The position numbers and the translations under genes were made by a program. From positions 558,001 to 622,000 of the forward strand of contig NZ_LQXS01000003.1 of assembly GCF_001586775.1 (NCBI RefSeq): a DNA stretch of 64,000 bases, given 5' to 3'. Source of the DNA: Sphingobacterium populi (GTDB lineage: Bacteria > Bacteroidota > Bacteroidia > Sphingobacteriales > Sphingobacteriaceae). This document shows, piece by piece, positions 52,503 to 60,295 of the stretch; within the stretch, counting starts at the first letter, position 1; each line of letters starts with the position of its first letter. The notes under the pieces were generated by a model. The model was given only the letters and a program-made list of their open reading frames with translations. It was not told where the DNA came from and made no database searches.

Positions 52503-52521
52503 CGCACCTGCCTAATTTTAT

Positions 52522-52547
52522 CTGATCACGCCCAATCAGGTGTTTTT
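52522..52547 (+). terminator. Possible terminator of folC
   Basis: CTGAT (52522-52526) pairs with ATCAG (52535-52539), with weak extension, followed by GTGTTTTTA. It runs to the stop of the convergent parC-type gene. The stem is short, so the call is tentative. Confidence 0.4.
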
Positions 52548-55275
52548 AGAACAAAGAAACCTGTCCGTCTTCATCCAGATGTATATCATCCGGATTGGTA
52601 ATTTCCATAGTCGGGCCATCACCTTTCTCTGCTTCTTTCGCAACCTCCATCGATGCGTTGCTTTCCTTGTGATTTGCTGTGGACGCCGCACTTTCCGTTA
52701 CATCAGAATCCATTTCCTTTGAGGTCGCCATTACGGACAAATCCACTTCGGATGTCAGCAGCTTAATCTTTTCGACCGTGTGAAATGATAATCGATTACC
52801 TTGGGCTTTTAGTCCTTTCACATCGATAATATCTTGCAAGGGTTGCTCAAATTGTTCCGGAGTTTGCGATTTACCTTTTAGAATGTTCAACCGTACCACC
52901 GGTGCTGTACCATTAGTTAGCAATATCAACTTCGAACCAGCATCTTCATTGATGAATTTCACACGCTTGCCCACCAGTATATCATCAAATTTGAAGCGTT
53001 TGACATAGTAAGTTCCAGTTTTGCCATCTTGCTGAATAGCTGTATAGATTTGCTCTGGTACGAAGCGCTCCAACCTGATCATCTTGTCGTCGAAATGATT
53101 ATTCAGATCAAAGGTAGATAGTTCGTACGAGCCATCAGGCAAGACAACTAAAATTTTGTCTGCACCGTCGAATTCACCCAGATAAGTGCCTCGTTCATCG
53201 GCATTGAGTCGATGCAAAGTCGGGTCGTACCAGATCTTGCGACCAGCCAAAGTAGATACGCCAGCATGTTTGAATGTGATTTTTTTGATGGGGTATTTGC
53301 TCACAATATTTCCTTGTGAGCCCCGACCTTTTATAGCAAGTTCTGCGAAGTCAATATCAAAACTTAATTTCCTTAGTTGAGAATGTGGTCTTAGTTGGAT
53401 GTTGACCGTTTCAGCTTCACCATTGGCATTCGCCGTAAAATACAATACTTTGGATCCTTTGGCTCCTTTGGTGATGTCGTAAGGTTTATCGCGCGTCACA
53501 CCCGTGACGGCGAAACGTTTGACGTAGCTAATGCCAGAGGCACCGTCTTTATAGATCGCATTGTAGGTTGTACGATCGTCACCTTTTTTGAATACGGCGA
53601 CGTGAATAATATCTTTCCCAACAAATATTTTGTCTTGAATCTTGTTAATGGAATATTTGCCATCGGCGCGAAATGTGATGATATCGTCAATGTCTGAGCA
53701 CTCCGATACAAATTCATCTTTTTTCATGTTTGTGCCGATGAATCCCTCTTCTCGATTGACATATAGCTTGGCATTGGCCAACGCAACCTGTGCAGCCTCT
53801 ACCTTGTCGAACACACGAATTTCTGTTTTACGCTCGCGTCCTTTGCCATACTTCTCCCGAAGATATTCAAACCAACGGATAGCATATTCGGTAAGCTGCC
53901 GAAGATGGCGTTTTACCTCTTTTATGTCGTTTTCCAGACTCTTCATCTGTTCATCGGCCTTGGCCACATCAAAACGAGTGATGCTACTCATCGGTTTGTC
54001 GATTAATCGTTTGTAATCGTCGCTGGTAATCGCACGATAAAACTGATCGAAAAAAGGGCTGAATAATTGGTCAAGCACGGCAACTACTGTCTTGAAATCG
54101 CCTGCTTGCTCGTACTGGCTATGCTTGTACATGCCTTCGCCGATAAAGATTTTTAGGAGCGAACTAAAGAAAATCTTTTCTTGTAATTCGTGCAAGCGAA
54201 TTTCTAATTCCTTCTTAAGTAGGGCTTTTGTTTGCTTTGCATTTTCGATCAGAATATCATTGACCGACATAAAATGTGGTCTGCTGTCTTTGATGACGCA
54301 GGTATTCGGAGAGATTGCATTCTCGCAGGATGTAAAAGCATACAGCGCATCGATGGTCATGTCGGGAGAGATGCCCGGAGCCAGATGCACGATAATCTCG
54401 ACGTGCTCTGCGGTATTATCTTCGATTTTCTTAATTTTTATTTTGCCTTTATCATTGGCTGCAACTACACTATCAATCAAGCTACCGGTAGTCGTTCCAA
54501 ACGGAATTTCGGTGATGGCAAGCGTTTTCTTATCGCGTTCTTCGATTTTTGCGCGTACGCGAATCTTTCCACCACGAGTTCCTTCATTGTACAATGATAC
54601 ATCGGCCATCCCACCAGTGGGGAAATCCGGGTAAATATCCGGTCTCTCACCTTGTAATGCTTGAATACAGCCATCGATCAATTCCACGAAATTGTGCGGC
54701 ATAATCTTCGTCGCCAGTCCCACGGCGATACCTTCGGCACCTTGCGCCAGCAATAGCGGAAATTTTACGGGTAAAGTAATGGGTTCGTTATTTCTACCAT
54801 CGTAGCTAAGTTGCCATTCAGTCGTGTCCGGATTAAATACTACGTCGTTAGCAAATTTGGATAAGCGCGCTTCGATATAACGGGGTGCAGCAGCCGAATC
54901 GCCCGTGATCGGGTCGCCCCAGTTTCCCTGACAGTCAATAAGTAAATCTTTCTGGCCGATCTGTACCATGGCATCACCAATCGATGCATCACCATGCGGA
55001 TGATATTTCATCGTGTTGCCAATTACGTTGGCTGCTTTATTGTACCGGCCATCGTCCATTTCCCTAAGCGAGTGCAAAATACGACGTTGTACCGGTTTGA
55101 AACCATCGTTGATATGTGGTACCGCACGATCTAGTATGACGTACGAAGCATAATCCAAGAACCAGTTTTCATACAGACCTGAAAGCGGAATGGTATTACT
55201 CGCCAACTCGCCATTTTGGGCATCAGGAAGTTCGTCGTGGTTTTCCGCGTTCGTGTTATTAATCTCGTCACTCAT
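52546..55275 (-). CDS. parC: DNA topoisomerase IV subunit A (GyrA/ParC family)
   Basis: This 909-residue type IIA topoisomerase subunit cuts and rejoins DNA. The N-terminal catalytic domain has SYVILDRAVPHINDGFKPVQ (44-63), KYHPHGDASIGDAMVQ (90-105), GNWGDP and the DNA-linked Tyr133 in SAAAPRYIEARLSK. The tower and coiled-coil (about 360-500) follow, then a C-terminal beta-pinwheel-like half (about 510-850). The pinwheel lacks an evident GyrA box, which favours ParC over GyrA. The position matching the quinolone-resistance serine (GyrA Ser83) is Ala97. The partner parE is not in the window. Convergent with folC. Confidence 0.9.
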   Translation of the reverse strand: MSDEINNTNAENHDELPDAQNGELASNTIPLSGLYENWFLDYASYVILDRAVPHINDGFKPVQRRILHSLREMDDGRYNKAANVIGNTMKYHPHGDASIGDAMVQIGQKDLLIDCQGNWGDPITGDSAAAPRYIEARLSKFANDVVFNPDTTEWQLSYDGRNNEPITLPVKFPLLLAQGAEGIAVGLATKIMPHNFVELIDGCIQALQGERPDIYPDFPTGGMADVSLYNEGTRGGKIRVRAKIEERDKKTLAITEIPFGTTTGSLIDSVVAANDKGKIKIKKIEDNTAEHVEIIVHLAPGISPDMTIDALYAFTSCENAISPNTCVIKDSRPHFMSVNDILIENAKQTKALLKKELEIRLHELQEKIFFSSLLKIFIGEGMYKHSQYEQAGDFKTVVAVLDQLFSPFFDQFYRAITSDDYKRLIDKPMSSITRFDVAKADEQMKSLENDIKEVKRHLRQLTEYAIRWFEYLREKYGKGRERKTEIRVFDKVEAAQVALANAKLYVNREEGFIGTNMKKDEFVSECSDIDDIITFRADGKYSINKIQDKIFVGKDIIHVAVFKKGDDRTTYNAIYKDGASGISYVKRFAVTGVTRDKPYDITKGAKGSKVLYFTANANGEAETVNIQLRPHSQLRKLSFDIDFAELAIKGRGSQGNIVSKYPIKKITFKHAGVSTLAGRKIWYDPTLHRLNADERGTYLGEFDGADKILVVLPDGSYELSTFDLNNHFDDKMIRLERFVPEQIYTAIQQDGKTGTYYVKRFKFDDILVGKRVKFINEDAGSKLILLTNGTAPVVRLNILKGKSQTPEQFEQPLQDIIDVKGLKAQGNRLSFHTVEKIKLLTSEVDLSVMATSKEMDSDVTESAASTANHKESNASMEVAKEAEKGDGPTMEITNPDDIHLDEDGQVSLF

Positions 55276-55409
55276 TTGCTTAAGGGTAAAATATAGTCAA
55301 CCGGGTAAGTAGCGTCAGCCTGTCAGCTTGTGTAAAAATACGAAATTCATTTTATTTTTTGGGAGCAGTATTGGTTGGGATCTTATCTAAATATTTGTAG
55401 TTTTAATCC

Positions 55410-56225
55410 ATGATAAAACAAGTAACTACTCTATTTGCGACGATTTTTTGGCTATCTACTGTTGGCGTATTGGCGCAATCTGCTGAGCTCGCTAAGCAAA
55501 ATGTAGCCTATTATGGCACATCGCAAGATGCATATACCAACCAGCAGTCTTTGCTCGATGTTTATATCCCTGAAGGGGAATCTGATTTTGCGACTATTGT
55601 GTGGTTTCATGGTGGCGGATTGACCGGAGGTCAAAAGGAAATTCCAGAGTATCTGAAAGGCAAGGGAATGGCTGTGGTTGGCGTAGGCTACCGATTTTCG
55701 CCGCAAGTGAAGGTCGAAGAGATTATTCAGGATGCGGCACAATCTGTAAGATGGGTTTTTGATGAAATTGAAAATATGGGTGGCTCGAAATCGAAGATCG
55801 TACTTTCTGGACATAGCGCGGGTGGCTATTTGGCTATAATGCTGGCGCTCAATAAAAATTATTTGCAACAGCATGCCATCGATGCGGATCATTTGCTCGG
55901 TGTGGTGCCATTCAGTTGCCAAGCGATTACACATTTTACGGCAAGGCAAGAGCAGGGTATCGAGATCAATCAGCCAACAATAGATCAACATGCCCCGCTA
56001 TTCTGGGTGCGCAATGAAGTGCCGCCAGTCACATTAATAACAGGCGATCGGGATCTGGAAATGGTGGGACGCTACGAGGAAAACGCGTATCTGGCAAGGA
56101 TGCTCAAGATCGTGGGAAATACCAATATCCAACTATTAGAACTTGATGGCTACGATCATGGAATGGTATATCCAGCCTTACCAATACTGGTGAAGCAGGT
56201 ACGAGAGTGGCTTAAGTCTTCTTAA
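55410..56225 (+). CDS. Exported alpha/beta-hydrolase (carboxylesterase-like)
   Basis: The protein is 271 residues. Signal peptide 1-22 ends VLAQ. The mature enzyme has the oxyanion-hole motif HGGG (67-70, IVWFHGGGLTGG), the nucleophile elbow GHSAGG with S136, and a late histidine in DGYDHGMVYP (about 255), with an acidic residue in TGDRDLEM. It is related to BD-FAE/hormone-sensitive-lipase-like esterases (DVYIPEG near the start is common in that group). It probably cleaves ester groups in the periplasm; the substrate is unknown. It shares a strong bidirectional terminator with ansA. Confidence 0.87.
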   Translation: MIKQVTTLFATIFWLSTVGVLAQSAELAKQNVAYYGTSQDAYTNQQSLLDVYIPEGESDFATIVWFHGGGLTGGQKEIPEYLKGKGMAVVGVGYRFSPQVKVEEIIQDAAQSVRWVFDEIENMGGSKSKIVLSGHSAGGYLAIMLALNKNYLQQHAIDADHLLGVVPFSCQAITHFTARQEQGIEINQPTIDQHAPLFWVRNEVPPVTLITGDRDLEMVGRYEENAYLARMLKIVGNTNIQLLELDGYDHGMVYPALPILVKQVREWLKSS

Positions 56226-56238
56226 GAAAGGGAATATA

Positions 56239-56283
56239 CGATTAAAGAAAGAATGCGCCATCGGCGCATTCTTTCTTTAATCG
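56239..56283. terminator. Bidirectional terminator between the esterase and ansA
   Basis: A perfect 21-bp stem (56239-56259 with 56263-56283) and 3-base loop ATC, A/T-rich at both outer ends. The right arm contains the stop and last codons of ansA. Confidence 0.9.
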
Positions 56284-57299
56284 TTGGGCGTTAGCTCACC
56301 ACGAATAGGTTGCTCCACATATTTGGCCACTTCTGCCTGATCGTCAAAATGGCCTTGTAAATACATCAACTTGGTAATCGCAGCTTCAAAGGTCATATCA
56401 TAACCGTTCAATACGCCAATGCCTTTCAGCTTGGCACTAGTGCCGTACCTACCCATTTCTACCGATCCCACTTTACATTGCGATATATCAATCACATTGA
56501 TACCGGACTGGATAGCCTCACTTAGTTCATCGATAAACCACTGATCAGTCATCGTATTCCCTGCGCCGAACGTTTCCATGATAATACCGCGCGCACCGCA
56601 ATGCAAGATCTGCCGTACCGTGGTGCGATTAATGCCGGGGAAAAGCTTCAGCACAGCTACACGATTATCCAAGCTAGTGTGCATAATAAAGTTCTGTCCG
56701 CTGTTATCCAGCAAGGCATCCTCGTTATACTGAATATGTATACCAGCCTCAGCTAGCACCGGATAATTGGGCGAACGGAAGGCCTCAAATTTTGCGGAAT
56801 TATACTTAAAGGAACGATTGCCACGAAATAGCTTATTGTCAAATAAAATACAGACTTCCTGTACGATCGAGCGACCTTCTCGTTTCGCCGAAGCAATCTC
56901 CAAAGCCGTCATCAAGTTCTCGCGCGCATCGGTTCGTATTTCGCCGATCGGAAGTTGAGATCCCGATAGAATGACTGGCTTTTGCAAGCCCTCCAGCATG
57001 AAGCTAAGAATAGAAGCCGAAAAGGACATAGTGTCCGATCCATGTAAGATGACAAAGCCATCATACAATTCATAATTCTTCTGTACGATCTTTGCCATCT
57101 CGACCCAGATATGCTCCTTCATATCCGAAGAATCAATAATCGGATCAAACGAATGCACGGTAATCTTATAGTTAAGCCGACTCAGGTCGGGAAGGTTATT
57201 AGCGATCAATTCAAAATCGAATGGTACGAACGAACCTGTTTTGGGATCTTTGACCATCCCGATGGTGCCACCGGTGTATATGATGAAAATGTTGTGCAT
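56277..57299 (-). CDS. ansA: Type I (cytoplasmic) L-asparaginase
   Basis: The 340 residues carry no signal peptide. The first catalytic Thr is T12 in IIYTGGTIGM, the second triad is in DGFVILHGSDTMSFSASILSF (about 80-100; shown to mark the region) with T-D-K replaced by the family-typical spacing, and LSGSQLPIGEIRTDARENLM follows. It hydrolyses asparagine to aspartate and ammonia. Length and the absence of a leader fit E. coli AnsA (338). It lies 3 bases downstream of tatD and is co-transcribed with it. Confidence 0.94.
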   Translation of the reverse strand: MHNIFIIYTGGTIGMVKDPKTGSFVPFDFELIANNLPDLSRLNYKITVHSFDPIIDSSDMKEHIWVEMAKIVQKNYELYDGFVILHGSDTMSFSASILSFMLEGLQKPVILSGSQLPIGEIRTDARENLMTALEIASAKREGRSIVQEVCILFDNKLFRGNRSFKYNSAKFEAFRSPNYPVLAEAGIHIQYNEDALLDNSGQNFIMHTSLDNRVAVLKLFPGINRTTVRQILHCGARGIIMETFGAGNTMTDQWFIDELSEAIQSGINVIDISQCKVGSVEMGRYGTSAKLKGIGVLNGYDMTFEAAITKLMYLQGHFDDQAEVAKYVEQPIRGELTPND

Positions 57300-57302
57300 A
57301 TG

Positions 57303-58085
57303 CTATATTCCGAAAACGTCTATTGAATTACGTGTGGTGATCTCTGCTAATTTCTCAATCGAAATCTGATGTAAGTCGGCCACCTTTTGTGCTACATAGC
57401 GAAGATAGCTGCTTTCATTTTCCTTGCCGCGAAAAGGACTAGGAGCGAGGTAAGGTGCATCCGTTTCGAGTACAATATGCTCTAATGGTATCTGGCTCAC
57501 TACATGATCTAATCCGGCTTTTTTGAAGGTTACAACGCCACCGATTCCTAATTTAAACCCGAGATTAATGGCGCGCTGCGCTTGCTCCAAAGTGCCAGTG
57601 AAACAGTGAAATATGCCAAACAAGCGATCGTCCTTCAGTTCTTCGAGAACCGCGAATACTTCGTCGAATGCTTCTCTACAGTGTATGTCAATCGGTAATC
57701 CCAATGCCTTTGCCCATCCAATCTGTGTTCTAAAGGCGTCTTGCTGTATGGCCAATGTAGATTGGTCCCAATACAGATCGATGCCAATCTCGCCAATAGC
57801 GAAGATTTTATGGGATTGTATCGCTTTTTCAATTGCGGCAAGATCAGCTATGTAATTTTCCTTGACACTGCAAGGATGTAAACCCAACATCGCAAAGCAA
57901 TGTTGCGGATATGCATCTACGGTTTGCATTACCGAGGTTATCGAATCCACATCCACATTTGGTAAAAATAGCCGACGCACATCTTGCTCGAAACAACGAT
58001 TCATCTGTTCGGCCAAAAGCGGGCTACCGGCATGATAGTAGATATGGGTATGGGTGTCTGTGAGGACAAGATCAATCCGACTCAT
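57303..58085 (-). CDS. tatD: TatD-family metal-dependent DNase
   Basis: The protein is 260 residues from the ATG at 58085 (an upstream ATG at 58100 would lie in the promoter). It is a TIM-barrel metal hydrolase with the first metal pair H12-x-H14 in TDTHTHIYYH, then MLGLHPCSVKENYI, IGEIGIDLYWD (the Glu metal ligand), LPIDIHCREAFDEV, GIFHCFTGTLEQA and LETDAPYLAPSPFRGKEN. The family acts as 3'-5' exonuclease on DNA and is also linked to quality control. The -7 element sits 3 bases before the ATG, predicting a leaderless mRNA. Confidence 0.94.
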   Translation of the reverse strand: MSRIDLVLTDTHTHIYYHAGSPLLAEQMNRCFEQDVRRLFLPNVDVDSITSVMQTVDAYPQHCFAMLGLHPCSVKENYIADLAAIEKAIQSHKIFAIGEIGIDLYWDQSTLAIQQDAFRTQIGWAKALGLPIDIHCREAFDEVFAVLEELKDDRLFGIFHCFTGTLEQAQRAINLGFKLGIGGVVTFKKAGLDHVVSQIPLEHIVLETDAPYLAPSPFRGKENESSYLRYVAQKVADLHQISIEKLAEITTRNSIDVFGI

Positions 58086-58088
58086 GTC

Positions 58089-58096
58089 CAAAATTA
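58089..58096 (-). promoter_or_regulatory. -7 promoter element for tatD-ansA
   Basis: TAATTTTG on the minus strand (exact TAnnTTTG), 3 bases before the ATG at 58085. Confidence 0.5.
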
Positions 58097-58125
58097 ACAT
58101 TTTATTGATAAGTAATGCTGTTTGC

Positions 58126-58161
58126 CAACAAAAAACGCGATTCTGTTATAGAATCGCGTTT
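58126..58161 (-). terminator. Terminator of the tandem-FKBP lipoprotein gene
   Basis: A 12-bp perfect stem (58133-58144 with 58150-58161) and 5-base loop, followed on the minus strand by TTTTTTG. Confidence 0.85.
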
Positions 58162-58184
58162 ATATTGAAAATTTATCAATTTTA

Positions 58185-59174
58185 TTATCGAGTGGTCGGA
58201 GGCGTCATAGCTGGCATCTCAGGCGCATCGGCTTCTTCTTCTTTTGGTCCAGCAATAATGTCTAGTACCTCTACTTCGAATACTAATGGTGCATATTGCG
58301 GAATAGCTCCCATAGAACCTTGCTGACCATAGCCTAAGTTAGAAGGAATAATGAAGGTCGCTTTGCTACCTTTTTTCAATAATTGTAAACCTTCTGTCCA
58401 TCCCTGGATCACTGGATCTTTACCTACACGGATACGGATTGGTTCGTACGTACGCATCGGGTTATGAATCTTATTTTTCTTTGCTAATTCAGTATCATTA
58501 GTGTCAAAGATTTTGGAGTTAGCTGCAAGAGAACCCGTGTAGTTCAATACAACAGTATCGCCAAGAGCAGCCAATTTGCCAGCACCTTCTTCTTTAATAA
58601 TGTACTGAAGTCCGGAAGCTGTTTTCTTTGGCTCCAATTTATTTTTTTGGATGTAGGAATTGATTTTTCCTTCTTCAGCGTTTTTGATTTTCTCTATTTC
58701 GCCTTCAAAATATTGGTTGACTTGCTCGAACAATACAGAATCAGCCAAATCGCCTTTCTTAAATACTTTTTCTACTTTGAAAGTAAATTGAAGGTATTTG
58801 TCTGCAAACTCTGGTTTTGGTTGACCTGTGCGTGCAGCCATAGTATCCAAGTTAATACGGAATACCGCGCTATCGCCTTCACCCAGCATGCGCAAGATGC
58901 TATTCGGATCTCCTGGATAGGATCCTTGCAAAGTAGAATCTGGCATGATAGGCTGTGCTTGTGGCAATCCCATATCGTAGGTGTTTGCCAACACTGAGTC
59001 ACGATCCGTTTCCACGATCAGATTAAATGCTAACACATCACCTGTGGTCGCTTTCTCACCGCTGCCTTCTTTAATAAATTTGTACTCTAACCCACCTTCA
59101 CCTTTTTTGAAGCTTTGACATGAGCTCATCGCAAGAGCGGCTACCGCCGTTAAAAATAGAATTGACTTCTTCAT
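58185..59174 (-). CDS. FKBP-type peptidyl-prolyl isomerase, tandem-domain lipoprotein
   Basis: The protein is 329 residues. Lipoprotein signal: MKKSILFLTAVAALAMSSCQ with the lipidated Cys at 19. An N-terminal FKBP-like domain (about 28-140) has GLEYKFIKEGSGEKATTGD and LQFTFKVEKVF but lacks the usual active-site residues. A charged helical linker (about 142-190) leads to a complete FKBP domain (about 192-310): GLQYIIKEEGAGKLAALGD, IFDTN, VIQGWTEGLQLLKKGSKATF, NLGYGQQG, and the strand VFEVEVLDI. It should assist folding of exported proteins at the outer membrane. It has its own strong terminator and no nearby partner. Confidence 0.88.
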   Translation of the reverse strand: MKKSILFLTAVAALAMSSCQSFKKGEGGLEYKFIKEGSGEKATTGDVLAFNLIVETDRDSVLANTYDMGLPQAQPIMPDSTLQGSYPGDPNSILRMLGEGDSAVFRINLDTMAARTGQPKPEFADKYLQFTFKVEKVFKKGDLADSVLFEQVNQYFEGEIEKIKNAEEGKINSYIQKNKLEPKKTASGLQYIIKEEGAGKLAALGDTVVLNYTGSLAANSKIFDTNDTELAKKNKIHNPMRTYEPIRIRVGKDPVIQGWTEGLQLLKKGSKATFIIPSNLGYGQQGSMGAIPQYAPLVFEVEVLDIIAGPKEEEADAPEMPAMTPPTTR

Positions 59175-59200
59175 TTGTATTTTGATGTATAATTTTTATG

Positions 59201-60211
59201 TTAATTCGTTAATACTTCAGCATACTGCGGAAGTATGGATTTAAATCTTTCTACTACGGTTAGCAAATCTTCGGTAGAACTTCCACCTGATGCATTTAAG
59301 TGGCCACCCCCATTAAAATGGGTTTTGCAAATCTCGTTGCAGGGAATTTCTCCAATTGATCGCAAAGATAGCTTAATTAATTCGGTTCTGTCAACAAATA
59401 ATCCGGCTAGGCGCACACCTTTTATGGATAGTGCATAGTTGACCAAGCCTTCGGTATCACCGGTCGTGATAGCAAACTGTTTTAGATCATCTTTGCTTAA
59501 TGCAAAAATGGCAGTATTATATTCAGGTATCACCTCAAGACAGTTTAGCAAGCAATAGCCTAAAAATTTAAGACGATTCTCTGTAGAGCTGTTATATACT
59601 TGTTGATGAATCTCCCAGTTGCGTACCCCGATCTCGATCAAGTCGGCAATAATACGATGCACGGCTGCATTGGCAGCTTTGAATCGAAAGGACCCGGTAT
59701 CGGTCATGATTCCGGTATATAGGCACGTCGCCATATCAGCGTTCAATTTATCCTTGCCGTCCAATTCTTCGACAATAAATCGGTATACCAATTGTGCAGT
59801 TGCCGCTGCTTGCGAATCCCAATAGCTGAGGTCGGCAAAATCTTCGGGATCAAGATGATGATCGATCATCCATTTTTGTCCATTGGCGCCACGGATCACG
59901 GGCTCCAGAATATTAGTGCGCGATAGCGCGCTATAATCAAGGCAAAAGATGATCTCCGCTTCAGCAAAAAGGTTGTAGACCAAATCGGGCTGATCGGGGA
60001 AAATGATCACTTCGTCGCGGCCAGGCATCCAATCTAGAAACGTCGGGAAATCCGAAGATACGACTACCGATACTGTATGACCTGCCGCACGTAACCATTG
60101 TGAAAGCCCTAATGAAGAACCCAACGCATCGCCATCTGGCTTGTGATGTGTGGTGATTACAATTTTCCTCGGGGAGTCTAATAAAGTGATATTCTCTTTT
60201 CCTTCTAACAT
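59201..60211 (-). CDS. nrnA: DHH-family phosphoesterase NrnA (oligoribonuclease/pAp phosphatase)
   Basis: This 336-residue cytosolic enzyme degrades short RNAs and dephosphorylates pAp. The DHH domain has ITTHHKPDGDALGSSLGL (H23, D26, D28), FCLDYSALSRT, and the family DHH at about 117-119 in WMIDHHLDPEDF. YTGIMTDTGSFRF carries another metal Asp. The DHHA1 domain ends in CKTHFNGGGHLNASGGSS, the GGGH nucleotide motif. A TAGGTTTG element lies 16 bases upstream. Metal ligands appear complete. Confidence 0.93.
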   Translation of the reverse strand: MLEGKENITLLDSPRKIVITTHHKPDGDALGSSLGLSQWLRAAGHTVSVVVSSDFPTFLDWMPGRDEVIIFPDQPDLVYNLFAEAEIIFCLDYSALSRTNILEPVIRGANGQKWMIDHHLDPEDFADLSYWDSQAAATAQLVYRFIVEELDGKDKLNADMATCLYTGIMTDTGSFRFKAANAAVHRIIADLIEIGVRNWEIHQQVYNSSTENRLKFLGYCLLNCLEVIPEYNTAIFALSKDDLKQFAITTGDTEGLVNYALSIKGVRLAGLFVDRTELIKLSLRSIGEIPCNEICKTHFNGGGHLNASGGSSTEDLLTVVERFKSILPQYAEVLTN

Positions 60212-60227
60212 ATCTGTTTTATGAATG

Positions 60228-60235
60228 CAAACCTA
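60228..60235 (-). promoter_or_regulatory. -7 promoter element for nrnA
   Basis: TAGGTTTG on the minus strand, 16 bases before the ATG. Confidence 0.55.
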
Positions 60236-60295
60236 CCAAAAAAAATATTCTGATAAAATTTTTTTCGTCATCCTAAAATGGTGTGGGATAAATTA

